64,000 bases of DNA, from positions 248,001 to 312,000 of the forward strand of contig CAVSWT010000016.1 of assembly GCA_963731745.1 (NCBI GenBank). The letters run 5' to 3'. Under the pieces are notes generated by a model, which was not told the DNA's origin, did no database searches, and saw nothing but the letters and a program-made list of their open reading frames with translations. Shown here piece by piece: positions 48,946-57,573 of this stretch. The first letter of the stretch is position 1. Each line of letters opens with the position of its first letter. Source of the DNA: CAVSWT01 sp963731745. GTDB lineage: Bacteria > Bacteroidota > Ignavibacteria > Ignavibacteriales > Ignavibacteriaceae. The position numbers were made by a program, and so were the translations under genes.

Positions 48946-49689
48946 ATGACCGTTGGATTATTCATTCCGTGTTATGTAAATCAATTTTACCCTCAAGTGG
49001 GAATTGCTTCTTTAGAAATTCTGGAACGCTTGAATGTAAAAGTTGTTTACCCATTTAATCAAACTTGCTGCGGACAGCCAATGGCTAATTCAGGATTTGA
49101 AACCAACTCGGTTGACACTTACAGACTTTTTGTTAAAAACTTTAATTCATTCGATTACATTGTTGCCCCCTCAGGAAGCTGTGTTCATCATGTAAAACAT
49201 CATTATGATATTTTAGAACAGACAGAGGATGTTAGACATATAAGAGAAAATACTTTTGAGTTATGTGAATTTTTAGTAAAAGTTTTAAAGGCAGAAAACT
49301 TAAATGCATCTTTTCCCTATCGTGTTGGCCTGCATCAAAGCTGTCATGGGTTAAGAGGATTGAATTTGGGTAAACCCTCTGAAATAATGGATGAAAATTT
49401 TTCGATTACAAAAACCTTATTAAAAAATATTAAAGACATTCAGTTGGTTCCATTGGATAGAGAAGATGAATGCTGCGGTTTCGGAGGCACCTTTGCCGTT
49501 ACGGAAGAAGCTGTATCTATTAAAATGGGAGTTGATAGAATTAATGATCACATAAATCATGAGGCACAAGTTATAACTGCAACTGATATGTCATGTTTGA
49601 TGCATCTTGAAGGAATTGTTAAGCGAAGAAATTTAAATATAAAAATAATGCACATTGCTGAAATTTTGAATTCAACTGAGAACTCATAA
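48946..49689 (+). CDS. lutA: L-lactate utilisation protein LutA (CCG-domain oxidoreductase subunit)
   Basis: A 247-residue protein with two CCG domains: FIPCYVNQFYP, CCGQPMANSGF, SGSCVHHVKHHY, LHQSCHGLRGL, and CCGFGGTFAV. LutA with LutB and LutC forms the non-flavin L-lactate oxidation complex that yields pyruvate. The stop overlaps the lutB ATG by one base (TAATG), showing translational coupling. Lactate made by the fucose pathway just upstream is the obvious substrate source. Confidence 0.95.
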   Translation: MTVGLFIPCYVNQFYPQVGIASLEILERLNVKVVYPFNQTCCGQPMANSGFETNSVDTYRLFVKNFNSFDYIVAPSGSCVHHVKHHYDILEQTEDVRHIRENTFELCEFLVKVLKAENLNASFPYRVGLHQSCHGLRGLNLGKPSEIMDENFSITKTLLKNIKDIQLVPLDREDECCGFGGTFAVTEEAVSIKMGVDRINDHINHEAQVITATDMSCLMHLEGIVKRRNLNIKIMHIAEILNSTENS

Positions 49690-51053
49690 TGCACAATCAT
49701 CCATTAGAAGCTGAAATATTTAATTTAGATGAAGCTCGAGTTGATTGGCATGATCAATCTCTTTGGTTTGTAAGAAATAAAAGAGATATTGCCGCACAAA
49801 AAGTTAAAGGCTGGGAAGCGCTTCGCTCATACGCATCTGAAATAAAATCGCATACACTTTCAAATCTCGATTCATATCTTATAGAATTTGAAAACCATGC
49901 TGTAAATAATGGAATAAAAGTCCATTGGGCAGAAGACGCCGAAGATCATAATAGGATTGTTTTAGAAATCCTCAATTCTCACAAAGCAAAAAAACTTGTT
50001 AAGAGTAAATCGATGCTTACTGAAGAATGCAGGCTCAATCATTTTCTTGAAGAACATAACATTGAAGTTGTTGATACTGATTTGGGGGAAAGAATTGTAC
50101 AGCTTGCAAAAGAGCAGCCAAGCCATATCGTTATGCCTGCCATTCATAAAAAGAGAGAAGATATTGATAAATTATTTCATAAAGAGTTAAGCACAGATTT
50201 ATCCGGCGGCGATGCAGTTTATCTAACCAGAGAGGCAAGAAAACATTTACGTCAAAAATTTCTTACAGCCGACGCATCGTTAACCGGCGTGAATTTTGGG
50301 ATCGCTGAAACCGGCGGTTTTGTTGTTTGTACTAACGAAGGCAATGCCGATATGGGCGTTCATTCAACTAAGCTGCATATAGCTAGTATGGGACTTGAAA
50401 AATTAATTCCGAAGCAAGAACATCTTGGAATATTTTTAAGGCTTTTGGCAAGAAGCGCGACAGGGCAGCCCATTACAACCTATTCTTCCTATTTTAAATC
50501 ACCCAAGCCAGGCTGTGAAATGCATTTGATAATTGTTGATAATGGAAGATCAGTTCAATTAGGCAGAAGAGATTTTCGAAATTCACTAAAATGTATACGT
50601 TGCGGCGCTTGTATGAATACTTGTCCTGTATTTAGAAGAAGCGGCGGACACAGTTATGGATCAACAATTCCAGGACCTATTGGATCTATTTTGAGTCCGG
50701 GTTTTGATATAAATAAAAATAGCTCACTTCCTTTTGCTTCAACCTTGTGCGGATCATGCTCGGATGTCTGTCCGGTAAAAATTGATATTCATGATCAATT
50801 ATATAAATGGCGGCAAGTTATTACCAAAGAAACTGAAGTAAGTTTTATAAAAAGATTAATTATAAAGAAAGCAAATTTTATTTTTTCACGTCCATCACTT
50901 TATCGCTTCAGCGGGAAGGCAATGCTTTTCTTTTTAAAGATTACGCCGCCGTTTTTACTTAAAACAAAATTAAATAATTGGACAAGAAATCGTGATTTGC
51001 CTGAAGTTCCTAAAATTAATTTTACGGAATGGTATAAAAAAAATAGAAGCTGA
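49689..51053 (+). CDS. lutB: L-lactate utilisation iron-sulfur protein LutB
   Basis: A 454-residue LUD-domain iron-sulfur protein. The LUD region includes VKSKSMLTEECRLNHFLEE, VVDTDLGERIVQLA and GVNFGIAETGGFVVCTNEGN. Two 4Fe-4S motifs follow, CIRCGACMNTCPVF and CGSCSDVCPVKID. It is the electron-transfer subunit of LutABC. Confidence 0.96.
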   Translation: MHNHPLEAEIFNLDEARVDWHDQSLWFVRNKRDIAAQKVKGWEALRSYASEIKSHTLSNLDSYLIEFENHAVNNGIKVHWAEDAEDHNRIVLEILNSHKAKKLVKSKSMLTEECRLNHFLEEHNIEVVDTDLGERIVQLAKEQPSHIVMPAIHKKREDIDKLFHKELSTDLSGGDAVYLTREARKHLRQKFLTADASLTGVNFGIAETGGFVVCTNEGNADMGVHSTKLHIASMGLEKLIPKQEHLGIFLRLLARSATGQPITTYSSYFKSPKPGCEMHLIIVDNGRSVQLGRRDFRNSLKCIRCGACMNTCPVFRRSGGHSYGSTIPGPIGSILSPGFDINKNSSLPFASTLCGSCSDVCPVKIDIHDQLYKWRQVITKETEVSFIKRLIIKKANFIFSRPSLYRFSGKAMLFFLKITPPFLLKTKLNNWTRNRDLPEVPKINFTEWYKKNRS

Positions 51054-51075
51054 TTTTAAAAAAAATTGTTAGTCT

Positions 51076-51101
51076 TAATTCAAATATTTTATTTTGAATT
51101 A
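51076..51101. repeat. AT-rich inverted repeat between lutB and lutC
   Basis: Perfect 9-base arms (TAATTCAAA and its complement) with an 8-base loop in the 86-base gap before lutC. It could be an operator or a processing hairpin; too AT-rich to be decisive. Confidence 0.35.
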
Positions 51102-51139
51102 CAATTTCAAATTATATTTAGATGAACTGATTAAAGCAA

Positions 51140-51721
51140 ATGGGTAGAAAAGAAATTTTAATTCGCATAAGAAATAACAAACCTAAGCTGTTACCGCTGC
51201 CGGAATTGGATTTAACCAAATTCAAAATGATTTCTGATTTGGTTAAAGATTTTATTATTAGCCTTGAATCAACCAGCGGAAAAGCAATTACTGTTGAAAA
51301 TAAAATTGAAATTGTTTCGAATATCAAAAAGATTTTTCCGAAAGCCGAGCAAATTATTTCTGAAGTTGAAGGAATTGATTTATCAACTTTGAATGTAGAA
51401 GAAATTTCGAATGCAAAAGAAATAGCCAATTTAGATGTCGCAATATTGGAAGGACAATTTGGAGTTTCAGAAAATGGGGCTGTTTGGGTGAGCGATAAAA
51501 ATTTTGCTTTGCGATCAATTCCTTTTATTACCTCTCATCTTGTACTAGTGTTAGACAAAAATAAAATAGTTGAAAACATGCATGAAGCAATGCTTAAATT
51601 AAATAATTTTGATGAGGGTTTTGGAGTTTTTATATCCGGGCCGTCTAAAACAGCAGATATCGAACAATCATTGGTGATAGGTGCTCAGGCTGCGTTAAGT
51701 CTTACAGTATTTTTAATTTAA
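51140..51721 (+). CDS. lutC: L-lactate utilisation protein LutC (LUD domain)
   Basis: A 193-residue LUD/DUF162 protein completing LutABC. Features: LDVAILEGQFGVSENGAVWV, the HLVLVLDKNKIV strand, and a C-terminal FISGPSKTADIEQSLVIGAQ. It is somewhat short for the family (about 200-240). It ends 17 bases from the convergent GHMP fusion gene on the other strand. Confidence 0.92.
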   Translation: MGRKEILIRIRNNKPKLLPLPELDLTKFKMISDLVKDFIISLESTSGKAITVENKIEIVSNIKKIFPKAEQIISEVEGIDLSTLNVEEISNAKEIANLDVAILEGQFGVSENGAVWVSDKNFALRSIPFITSHLVLVLDKNKIVENMHEAMLKLNNFDEGFGVFISGPSKTADIEQSLVIGAQAALSLTVFLI

Positions 51722-51737
51722 TTAATAATAAAATAGG

Positions 51738-52887
51738 TTATTGAGATTTTCTTCTAATCTTTACCTGTATTGAACCAGGAATAACTTTATCAGCCACAAA
51801 AATTATATATCCCCCGCCGCCTGCACCGGACAGCTTCCATCCATAAGAAACATTTTTATATCGTTCGATAATTTCAAATATTTCATCATAAACCATATTC
51901 GGAAACATTTTTATTTGTGCTTCAAATGATTCTCTAAAATATTTTCCAAATTCTTTCACATCGGTTTTTAAGATTGCATTCCAGCATCCTTCGGCAGCGT
52001 CTTTAAGTCGCTGCAGCATTTGGAAGATTAATTGTTGTATTATCAAGTACATCATAGCCTGCATGTCGCGGGCCCAGAGTAATTAAAAAAAGATGCTCCT
52101 CCAGCCAGTTCAATATTTTTTCATCATGCACTGAAATAATTTTTGAAGGCCAATATTCGCCCGTATAATCTAATTTGTTTAACCCAGGCATTACAATTCC
52201 TATTGAGTCCTGAGAACCCGCGATAACTTTTGTACCAGGAGGATTTTCAAAACTAAATAACATTTTTGCAAGCTGTTCTCTATTTCCTGATGGAATATCA
52301 GTCTGCCAAAGCTCTATGGCTTTTCTTCTAGTACTTGACGCCATTCCGCTTCGTTCATTAAACTCAACCGTTGGTTCAATTGAAACTGTTAAAACCGGGC
52401 CGCCTGAATATTTTCCTACAAACGGCTGATCCAGCCATCCACCGGCTAAATCTATTCGGTAAGGAATTGTACATTCTTCTCTTAGTGAAGTAGTAGAACG
52501 GGTCGGTAGTTTTCCGTGTGGAATTCGCTTTAAAACTTTGTACTCTATTCCAAGTTTTCTGCAGAGTTCTTCTTTTGCCGGTGTGTTGCCATCTTCATTT
52601 ACGATGAAAATATCTGGCTTAACAATATCAACTTCAGATAAAAAATCTATTATTCCTCCTCCTGTATTTATAAGGCATTGCTTAACACAACCTAATGCGT
52701 CAAGCATATATTTTCTTTCATCCTGGTTGTTAACCGGGAAACGCCCTTTCAAACTAAATACTGTTTCGTCAGAACCTAATCCGACATAAACATTTCCATA
52801 TTCTGAAGCTTCTTTAAGAAAGGCAACATGCCCGCTGTGAAGCATATCGAAACAACCGGTTACAAAAACTTTTTTCTCGTTTTCCAT
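51738..52887 (-). pseudogene. Nucleotidyltransferase/GHMP-kinase fusion, frameshifted
   Basis: Two overlapping minus-strand frames (52003-52887 and 51738-52064) together encode a fusion of about 380 residues. The first 135 residues are a cytidylyltransferase-fold domain (VTGCFDMLHSGHVAFLKEA, YVGLGSDET, RSTTSLRE). The rest is GHMP-kinase-like (IPYRIDLAGGWLDQPF, FNERSGMASSTRR, and SGAGGGGYIIFV in the second frame). The frames need a one-base shift between about 52010 and 52030, where the upstream frame ends NAAAT* and the downstream continues LQRLKDAAEGCW. I remember intact single-chain homologues in Bacteroidetes. The substrate is unknown; a sugar-1-phosphate activation role is conceivable. 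It could be real decay or a sequence error. Confidence 0.78.
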
Positions 52888-53182
52888 AATATTTATAAAC
52901 CCCTAACAGAAATATTTTAATAATTGAAAATATACTAAAAGTTTTTTTTCAAAAAGAACTTTTTATGTTTTTAATAATTCATCGGAGTTCATAATTAAAT
53001 TTAGTTATACCCTACTTTCTTGAAACCAGACTTTCCATCATTAATGTATTTTATCTTTTATATCTTCATCTTTGACTTTTTAATCACTTTGATATCTGAT
53101 TATTATTTTTTATGTTATTTTAGTTTCTCAGAAAATCTCACCAACGACCACAAAGATTAGTAAAAATATTTAGAGGTGTAAA

Positions 53183-54163
53183 ATGGCATTAAGTGTAAGT
53201 AGCAATCTTGCTTTGCCCGAGGATCAATGGTTTCAAAATGGAGAGCCTAAAACCGGTATTTGTCTTCACCATACGGTTGGAGGAACCGCATCTTCCAGCG
53301 TTGACTGGTGGAAACGCGACCAGCAAATGGTTGGAACAGCATATATTATTGATCGGGACGGAACTATATTTCAAGCATTTAACCCTAATGCCTGGGCATA
53401 TCAATTCGGACTTAAATGGCCGCAGCAGGATAAGCTCGCTTTTGAAAAAAGATTTATAGGAATTGAAGTTGCAAGTGAAGGCGGATTAATTGAATCGAAT
53501 GGAAATTTATACTGCTTTGGTACTGTAAATTCACGGACACTAAAAAACAGAAACGAAACTTTTGATTACGGCAAACCCTACCGCGGCTACAGATATTTTG
53601 ATCAATATGAGCCTGCGCAGATTGATTCCGTGATTAATTTAGTAAATGAACTCTTGCAAAAATATAATATTGAAAGAAAGATTCCCCGCAACTACATGGA
53701 TTATTATGGAATGAAGCTTAAAGATTTTAAAGGTGTAATCGGACATGTAAATGTAAGAGATGACAAAACAGATCCGCTGCCTGATGATCATTACTGGAAG
53801 AGGGTGATAAACGAATGTAATCTTCAATTAGTAGATGTTGGCGGCACTGCACCTCAAGCTCCAATAAGCAGTGAAACAGCATCAACTCAACTTACATCAG
53901 AACAAATACAAAAATTGTTTGAGGAAAATGTAGCTCAATTCAGCAAGATGGATCGCCCCGCCGGAAATATGGTAAAAGGATTATTATGGGAATTACAGGA
54001 TGAAAATAGAAATACTTATATACGTTTGCATGATGCGGCGGCTGATGGCTTTGTGGTTTCGTACGAATTAGTTCAAGGAGATGCTGCATTAATTCCGTTG
54101 GCTGCAAAATCTTTAGGATTCAAAAGCTGGAATTCAAATCGACTGGAGGTTTTCAATGCTTAA
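53183..54163 (+). CDS. N-acetylmuramoyl-L-alanine amidase-like protein (Amidase_2)
   Basis: A 326-residue protein with an amidase_2/PGRP-like zinc fold in the N-terminal 200 residues: zinc His in ICLHHTVGG (His29-His30), TAYIIDRDGTIFQAF, FIGIEVASEGG and the C-side ligand region GHVNVRDDKTDP. No signal peptide is seen, as in phage endolysins. The C-terminal about 100 residues (after PQAPISSETAS) are of unknown function. The last 8 bases overlap the next gene, so the two are co-translated. A phage-derived or lysis-related origin is possible. Confidence 0.86.
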   Translation: MALSVSSNLALPEDQWFQNGEPKTGICLHHTVGGTASSSVDWWKRDQQMVGTAYIIDRDGTIFQAFNPNAWAYQFGLKWPQQDKLAFEKRFIGIEVASEGGLIESNGNLYCFGTVNSRTLKNRNETFDYGKPYRGYRYFDQYEPAQIDSVINLVNELLQKYNIERKIPRNYMDYYGMKLKDFKGVIGHVNVRDDKTDPLPDDHYWKRVINECNLQLVDVGGTAPQAPISSETASTQLTSEQIQKLFEENVAQFSKMDRPAGNMVKGLLWELQDENRNTYIRLHDAAADGFVVSYELVQGDAALIPLAAKSLGFKSWNSNRLEVFNA

Positions 54164-54887
54164 AAAAGTTGTGATCGTTTTGGTAATACTCATAATTGCA
54201 AGCTGGGTTGTGGGATTCATCTTTTGGGGCAATTCAAAAGACAAAATAAAAAAGGCTGAAAATGAATTAAAAGAGTATCAGCAAAAATATGCTTTGGTTA
54301 TTCAAAAAGGCGACAGTATTGAAGCTGTGGTTCAAACTCTCCAATCCAGAGGGAATGTTTACCAGAACAATATTGACAGTCTTGAGAACTTAGTAAGCGA
54401 ACTAAAAAAAGAAAATCAAAACCAGCAGCAGGAAGTTGCGCATCTCTTTCAGCCTGATGATTTAGTGAATAAAATGAAAGATGTTTTCCCACAATGGAAA
54501 GAAGCACCTATGGGCATAGCCAGAGTACGCCATCCTGAAACCGGTTTTATGATTACAACTTTTCAATTACCGGTTCAGCTGGTTTCAAACGTTATTCAAG
54601 ACCATCTTGAAGTTGCTAATTTCAAAAGGCAAATGGATGTTTTAGGTGAAGAGAATCTTACTTACAAATCATTTGTAGCACTCAAAGACTCAATTATAAC
54701 TTTGAAAGAGCAGAAGGCGGAGGAATATAAAAAAGGATTGGAATATGGGTTGGAAAAATATCAAGCTGTAATGAAGGACTATATTGAAACATTAAAAAAT
54801 CCTCCTAAAATTGAATGGCCTTCTGTTACCGCTCTGATTGCGGCTGGAGCAATTGGAGTTGTTACAGGTGCGTTGATAAAAAAATAA
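54156..54887 (+). CDS. Membrane-anchored coiled-coil protein coupled to amidase gene
   Basis: No family recognised. A 243-residue protein with an N-terminal transmembrane segment (residues about 4-27, VVIVLVILIIASWVVGFIFW), heptad-like charged coiled coil (about 30-90), a globular middle and a C-terminal hydrophobic segment (VTALIAAGAIGVVTGALI) before KK. It overlaps the amidase by 8 bases. The topology is reminiscent of spanin or holin-like membrane partners of phage amidases, but no sequence match is claimed. Confidence 0.72.
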   Translation: MLKKVVIVLVILIIASWVVGFIFWGNSKDKIKKAENELKEYQQKYALVIQKGDSIEAVVQTLQSRGNVYQNNIDSLENLVSELKKENQNQQQEVAHLFQPDDLVNKMKDVFPQWKEAPMGIARVRHPETGFMITTFQLPVQLVSNVIQDHLEVANFKRQMDVLGEENLTYKSFVALKDSIITLKEQKAEEYKKGLEYGLEKYQAVMKDYIETLKNPPKIEWPSVTALIAAGAIGVVTGALIKK

Positions 54888-55037
54888 TATTTTGTTTATG
54901 AAAATATGATTGCAACTTTTAATGGCTGAAAGATGTTGCCTTTTTCAAATTTTTGCTTGTGCATTATTACCTATTAATTTAATTTGGATTCAATAATTTG
55001 ATATATGTTCTTTATGAATTAAGTTTTTTTAGGTAGT

Positions 55038-56221
55038 ATGTCCAAAATTCAGAAAGAAGAAATTCAAAACCATATTGTTATTCCTGATACAAATATTTTA
55101 TGGTTTGATGATAAAACAAAAATAATTAATCCAGAATTTGAAAATTTTTGGGACAATCATTCTAGTTCCTCACCTTTAAAACTACTTATACCTTCAGTTG
55201 TTAAGGGCGAAATCTTGTTTCTAATCAATAAGTCAGCTAACAAATCATTTGAAAAAATAAAAGAAAGCATGACAAAGCTATCTCAAATTACCTCTTTCAA
55301 TTATAGAAATAACATTAAAGAAAATTCTCTGAAACTTAATATTGAAAAAAATTTCAAGATTGGTTAAAAAAAAGAAATGGATCAATATTAGATATACCAA
55401 TTGCTAAAATTGACTGGTTAAAGCTTTGTGAGAATGCAATTTGGAGAATAAAACCATTTGTTGAGGACACTGATAAAGAACAAGAAAAAGGATTTAGAGA
55501 CGCAGTAATTTTTGAGACGATAAAAGATTATTATAACATTAAGGATAAAAATGATGTCCTTGTATTTCTTTGTAATGATGGAATTTTAAAAGAATGCACT
55601 GAAAATAAATTTGGGACAAAATCTGATTTTTTAATTTATGATTCATTAAGTGCTTTTTCATCTTATCTAAAACTCAGGCATGAAAAGTTAACAAAAGAAT
55701 TTGTAAAAGCAATTTCACATAAAGCAAAAGTCAAATTTTTTAACCTCAATGATAAAGAGAGTCTTTTCTTTAAAGAAAATGTTCAGGATTTGATTCAAAA
55801 TAAATTTAAGACAGATTTAAACAATCCTGAAGAGGAAAAAGATTTTAAGTCTATAGTTACAAAATTGTTAAGCAAACCAACTGAAGAATGGCAACCGATC
55901 GCTACCGGGAAATGGTGGATTACTCCGCCTACATTTGATAAAATTGAAAATGAAAACAATTATCATTGGATTTCAGAGATTGTATTTATTCGTAATTATA
56001 AAAAAGAATCATCAGGTTTATTAGTAGAAAGTAAATCTTTATTAGACTTATTACCCATGAGAAGAAGCTCAATAATAAGATTTAATGTTTTTTGGAAAAG
56101 TATTGTTAAAAAAGACGGACGATTTTATAATTGTATAATAATTGATATAATGCTTATTCAGAAAGAATTTAAATACCCTACAACAGAAGAAATTGAAAGA
56201 TTTAAAATTAATTTTGAGTGA
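55038..56221 (+). pseudogene. PIN-domain ribonuclease-like protein (DUF4935 type), frameshifted
   Basis: The first frame (55038-55367) carries the PIN start IPDTNILWFDD and a conserved LLIPSVVKGEILFL. It ends at FKIG*, but a second frame continues from about 55355 through KGFRDAVIFETIKDYY, DVLVFLCNDGI and on to 56221. A one-base loss in the A7 run near 55345-55351 explains it. PIN domains cut RNA with acidic residues, here in PDTN, GEI, FRDA and CND. Toxin, tRNA or stress roles are possible. The open reading after the shift is long and PIN-like, so the protein was functional recently, or this is a sequence error. Confidence 0.72.
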
Positions 56222-56274
56222 ACATTAAAAATTTCCATTTTCTAAAAAGACTTTATATCATATTTAAATAAAAA

Positions 56275-57119
56275 ATGCAACTCTCCCTAATCCAAATCCC
56301 CTACGACTCAGGTCAATTTAACAAACGCATGGGCTGCGGCCCAATTCATTTAATTGAAGAGGGCCTTATGGATTGGCTTAAATCGAAAGGACACGAAGTT
56401 CAGGTTAATGAAGTTCGTCTACCGGAAGAATTTTTTCGGAAACCGGCGCAGTAAAAAATATTCAAGATCAGGTAAAACAAATTATAGAAGCAAATATAAA
56501 AGAAGGCTTCTTCCCTATCTTACTTGCAGGCAACTGCAACTATGCTGCTTTCGGGACAATGTCTGCGATGCAAAACAAAACTGGCGTTCTTTGGTTTGAT
56601 GCACATGGCGATTTTAATTCACCAGAAACTTCATCTTCCGGCTTTTTCGATGGAATGGCGCTTAATGTTTTAACCGGCAATAGCTGGAATGCTTTAAGTG
56701 AATCAATGAACGGATTTAAAATTGTAGATGAAGAAAATGTAATTTTAATAGGTGCGCGCGACTTAGATAAAGAAGAAGAAATTCTTTTAAACAAATCAAA
56801 AATCAAAAGAATAAATACGGAAGACATCCGCAATAAGTCAACTGAAATTATAGCAGAAAAATTTTTCCACCCGCTTTCAGAAAAAGTTCAACAAATTTAT
56901 CTTCACATCGATCTGGATGTGATTGATAAAGATGAATTCAAAGCAAATCAATTCGCAGCATCCGGTGGGTTAAAAATAAATGAGCTTACGAAAATTATAA
57001 AAGCAGCAAAACTAAATTTTAAAATCGCTGCTTTCGCTTTAGCTGCTTATGAACCAGGATATGATAAGTCCCAAATTGCGAATGAAGTTGTGCATGAAAT
57101 TATTGAAACTGTTATTTAA
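56275..57119 (+). pseudogene. Arginase/agmatinase-fold protein copy 1, frameshifted
   Basis: A frame from ATG 56275 (MQLSLIQIPYDSGQFNKRMG, then LMDWLKSKGHEV and LPEEFF) ends at 56454. The rest continues one base out of frame from 56439 to 57119, with the arginase-family metal motifs GVLWFDAHGDFNSPETS and LHIDLDVID. The first metal His of GGDH is replaced by GNCN, a known non-canonical subgroup as I recall. A one-base loss between 56431 and 56438 (T6 run) explains the break. It is near-identical to the copy at 59671. Substrate is unknown for this subgroup. Confidence 0.75.
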
Positions 57120-57573
57120 AGCGCTTACCCTTCATCATATAGAGAGAGAATTAAAACTTTTTGAACTATATCATTATATTCATTGATAGGGGAAAATATA
57201 TCACTCTTATAGTAAACCAAACCAGGAAATAAAATGCCAATGTAATTAATCCACAAAAATCTTCATCGTCCATCCTGTCTTTTTAAACTCAGAAAAAAAA
57301 TGAATTTGATATTAATCACAATAATTCTCAATAAATCGCTTTAGTATCATAAGTACAAGACTTTGTAGCATGGTTGTTATGCTATAACTTTCCGTTTTCG
57401 TTTATTGCAATTGAAATTTATAAATCATCTTTAAATAAATCCTGCTGTTGTATAGAACCAAACATAATTTGGCTTTAACAAATTCGGTAATTAAAAGAGT
57501 TTACTCAAATCTCTATAATTATATAAAAGATGATAAAACTGTTTTTTAAAAAATTATTATAAGGAGAAAAATT
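57120..57573. other. Intergenic region, no gene seen
   Basis: 454 AT-rich bases between the broken arginase copy and the orphan gene. I see no coding frame or strong hairpin; an AAGGAG ribosome site lies just before the next ATG. It probably carries the promoter for the 57574 gene. Confidence 0.5.

Noticed and set aside
51738..52064. Considered as an independent 108 aa gene
   Set aside because: It continues the GHMP-kinase domain of the upstream frame, so it was merged as one frameshifted gene.
56540..56833. Minus-strand frame of 97 codons, repeated at 59886-60182
   Set aside because: It is antisense to the arginase-fold coding sequence and only exists because the gene is duplicated.
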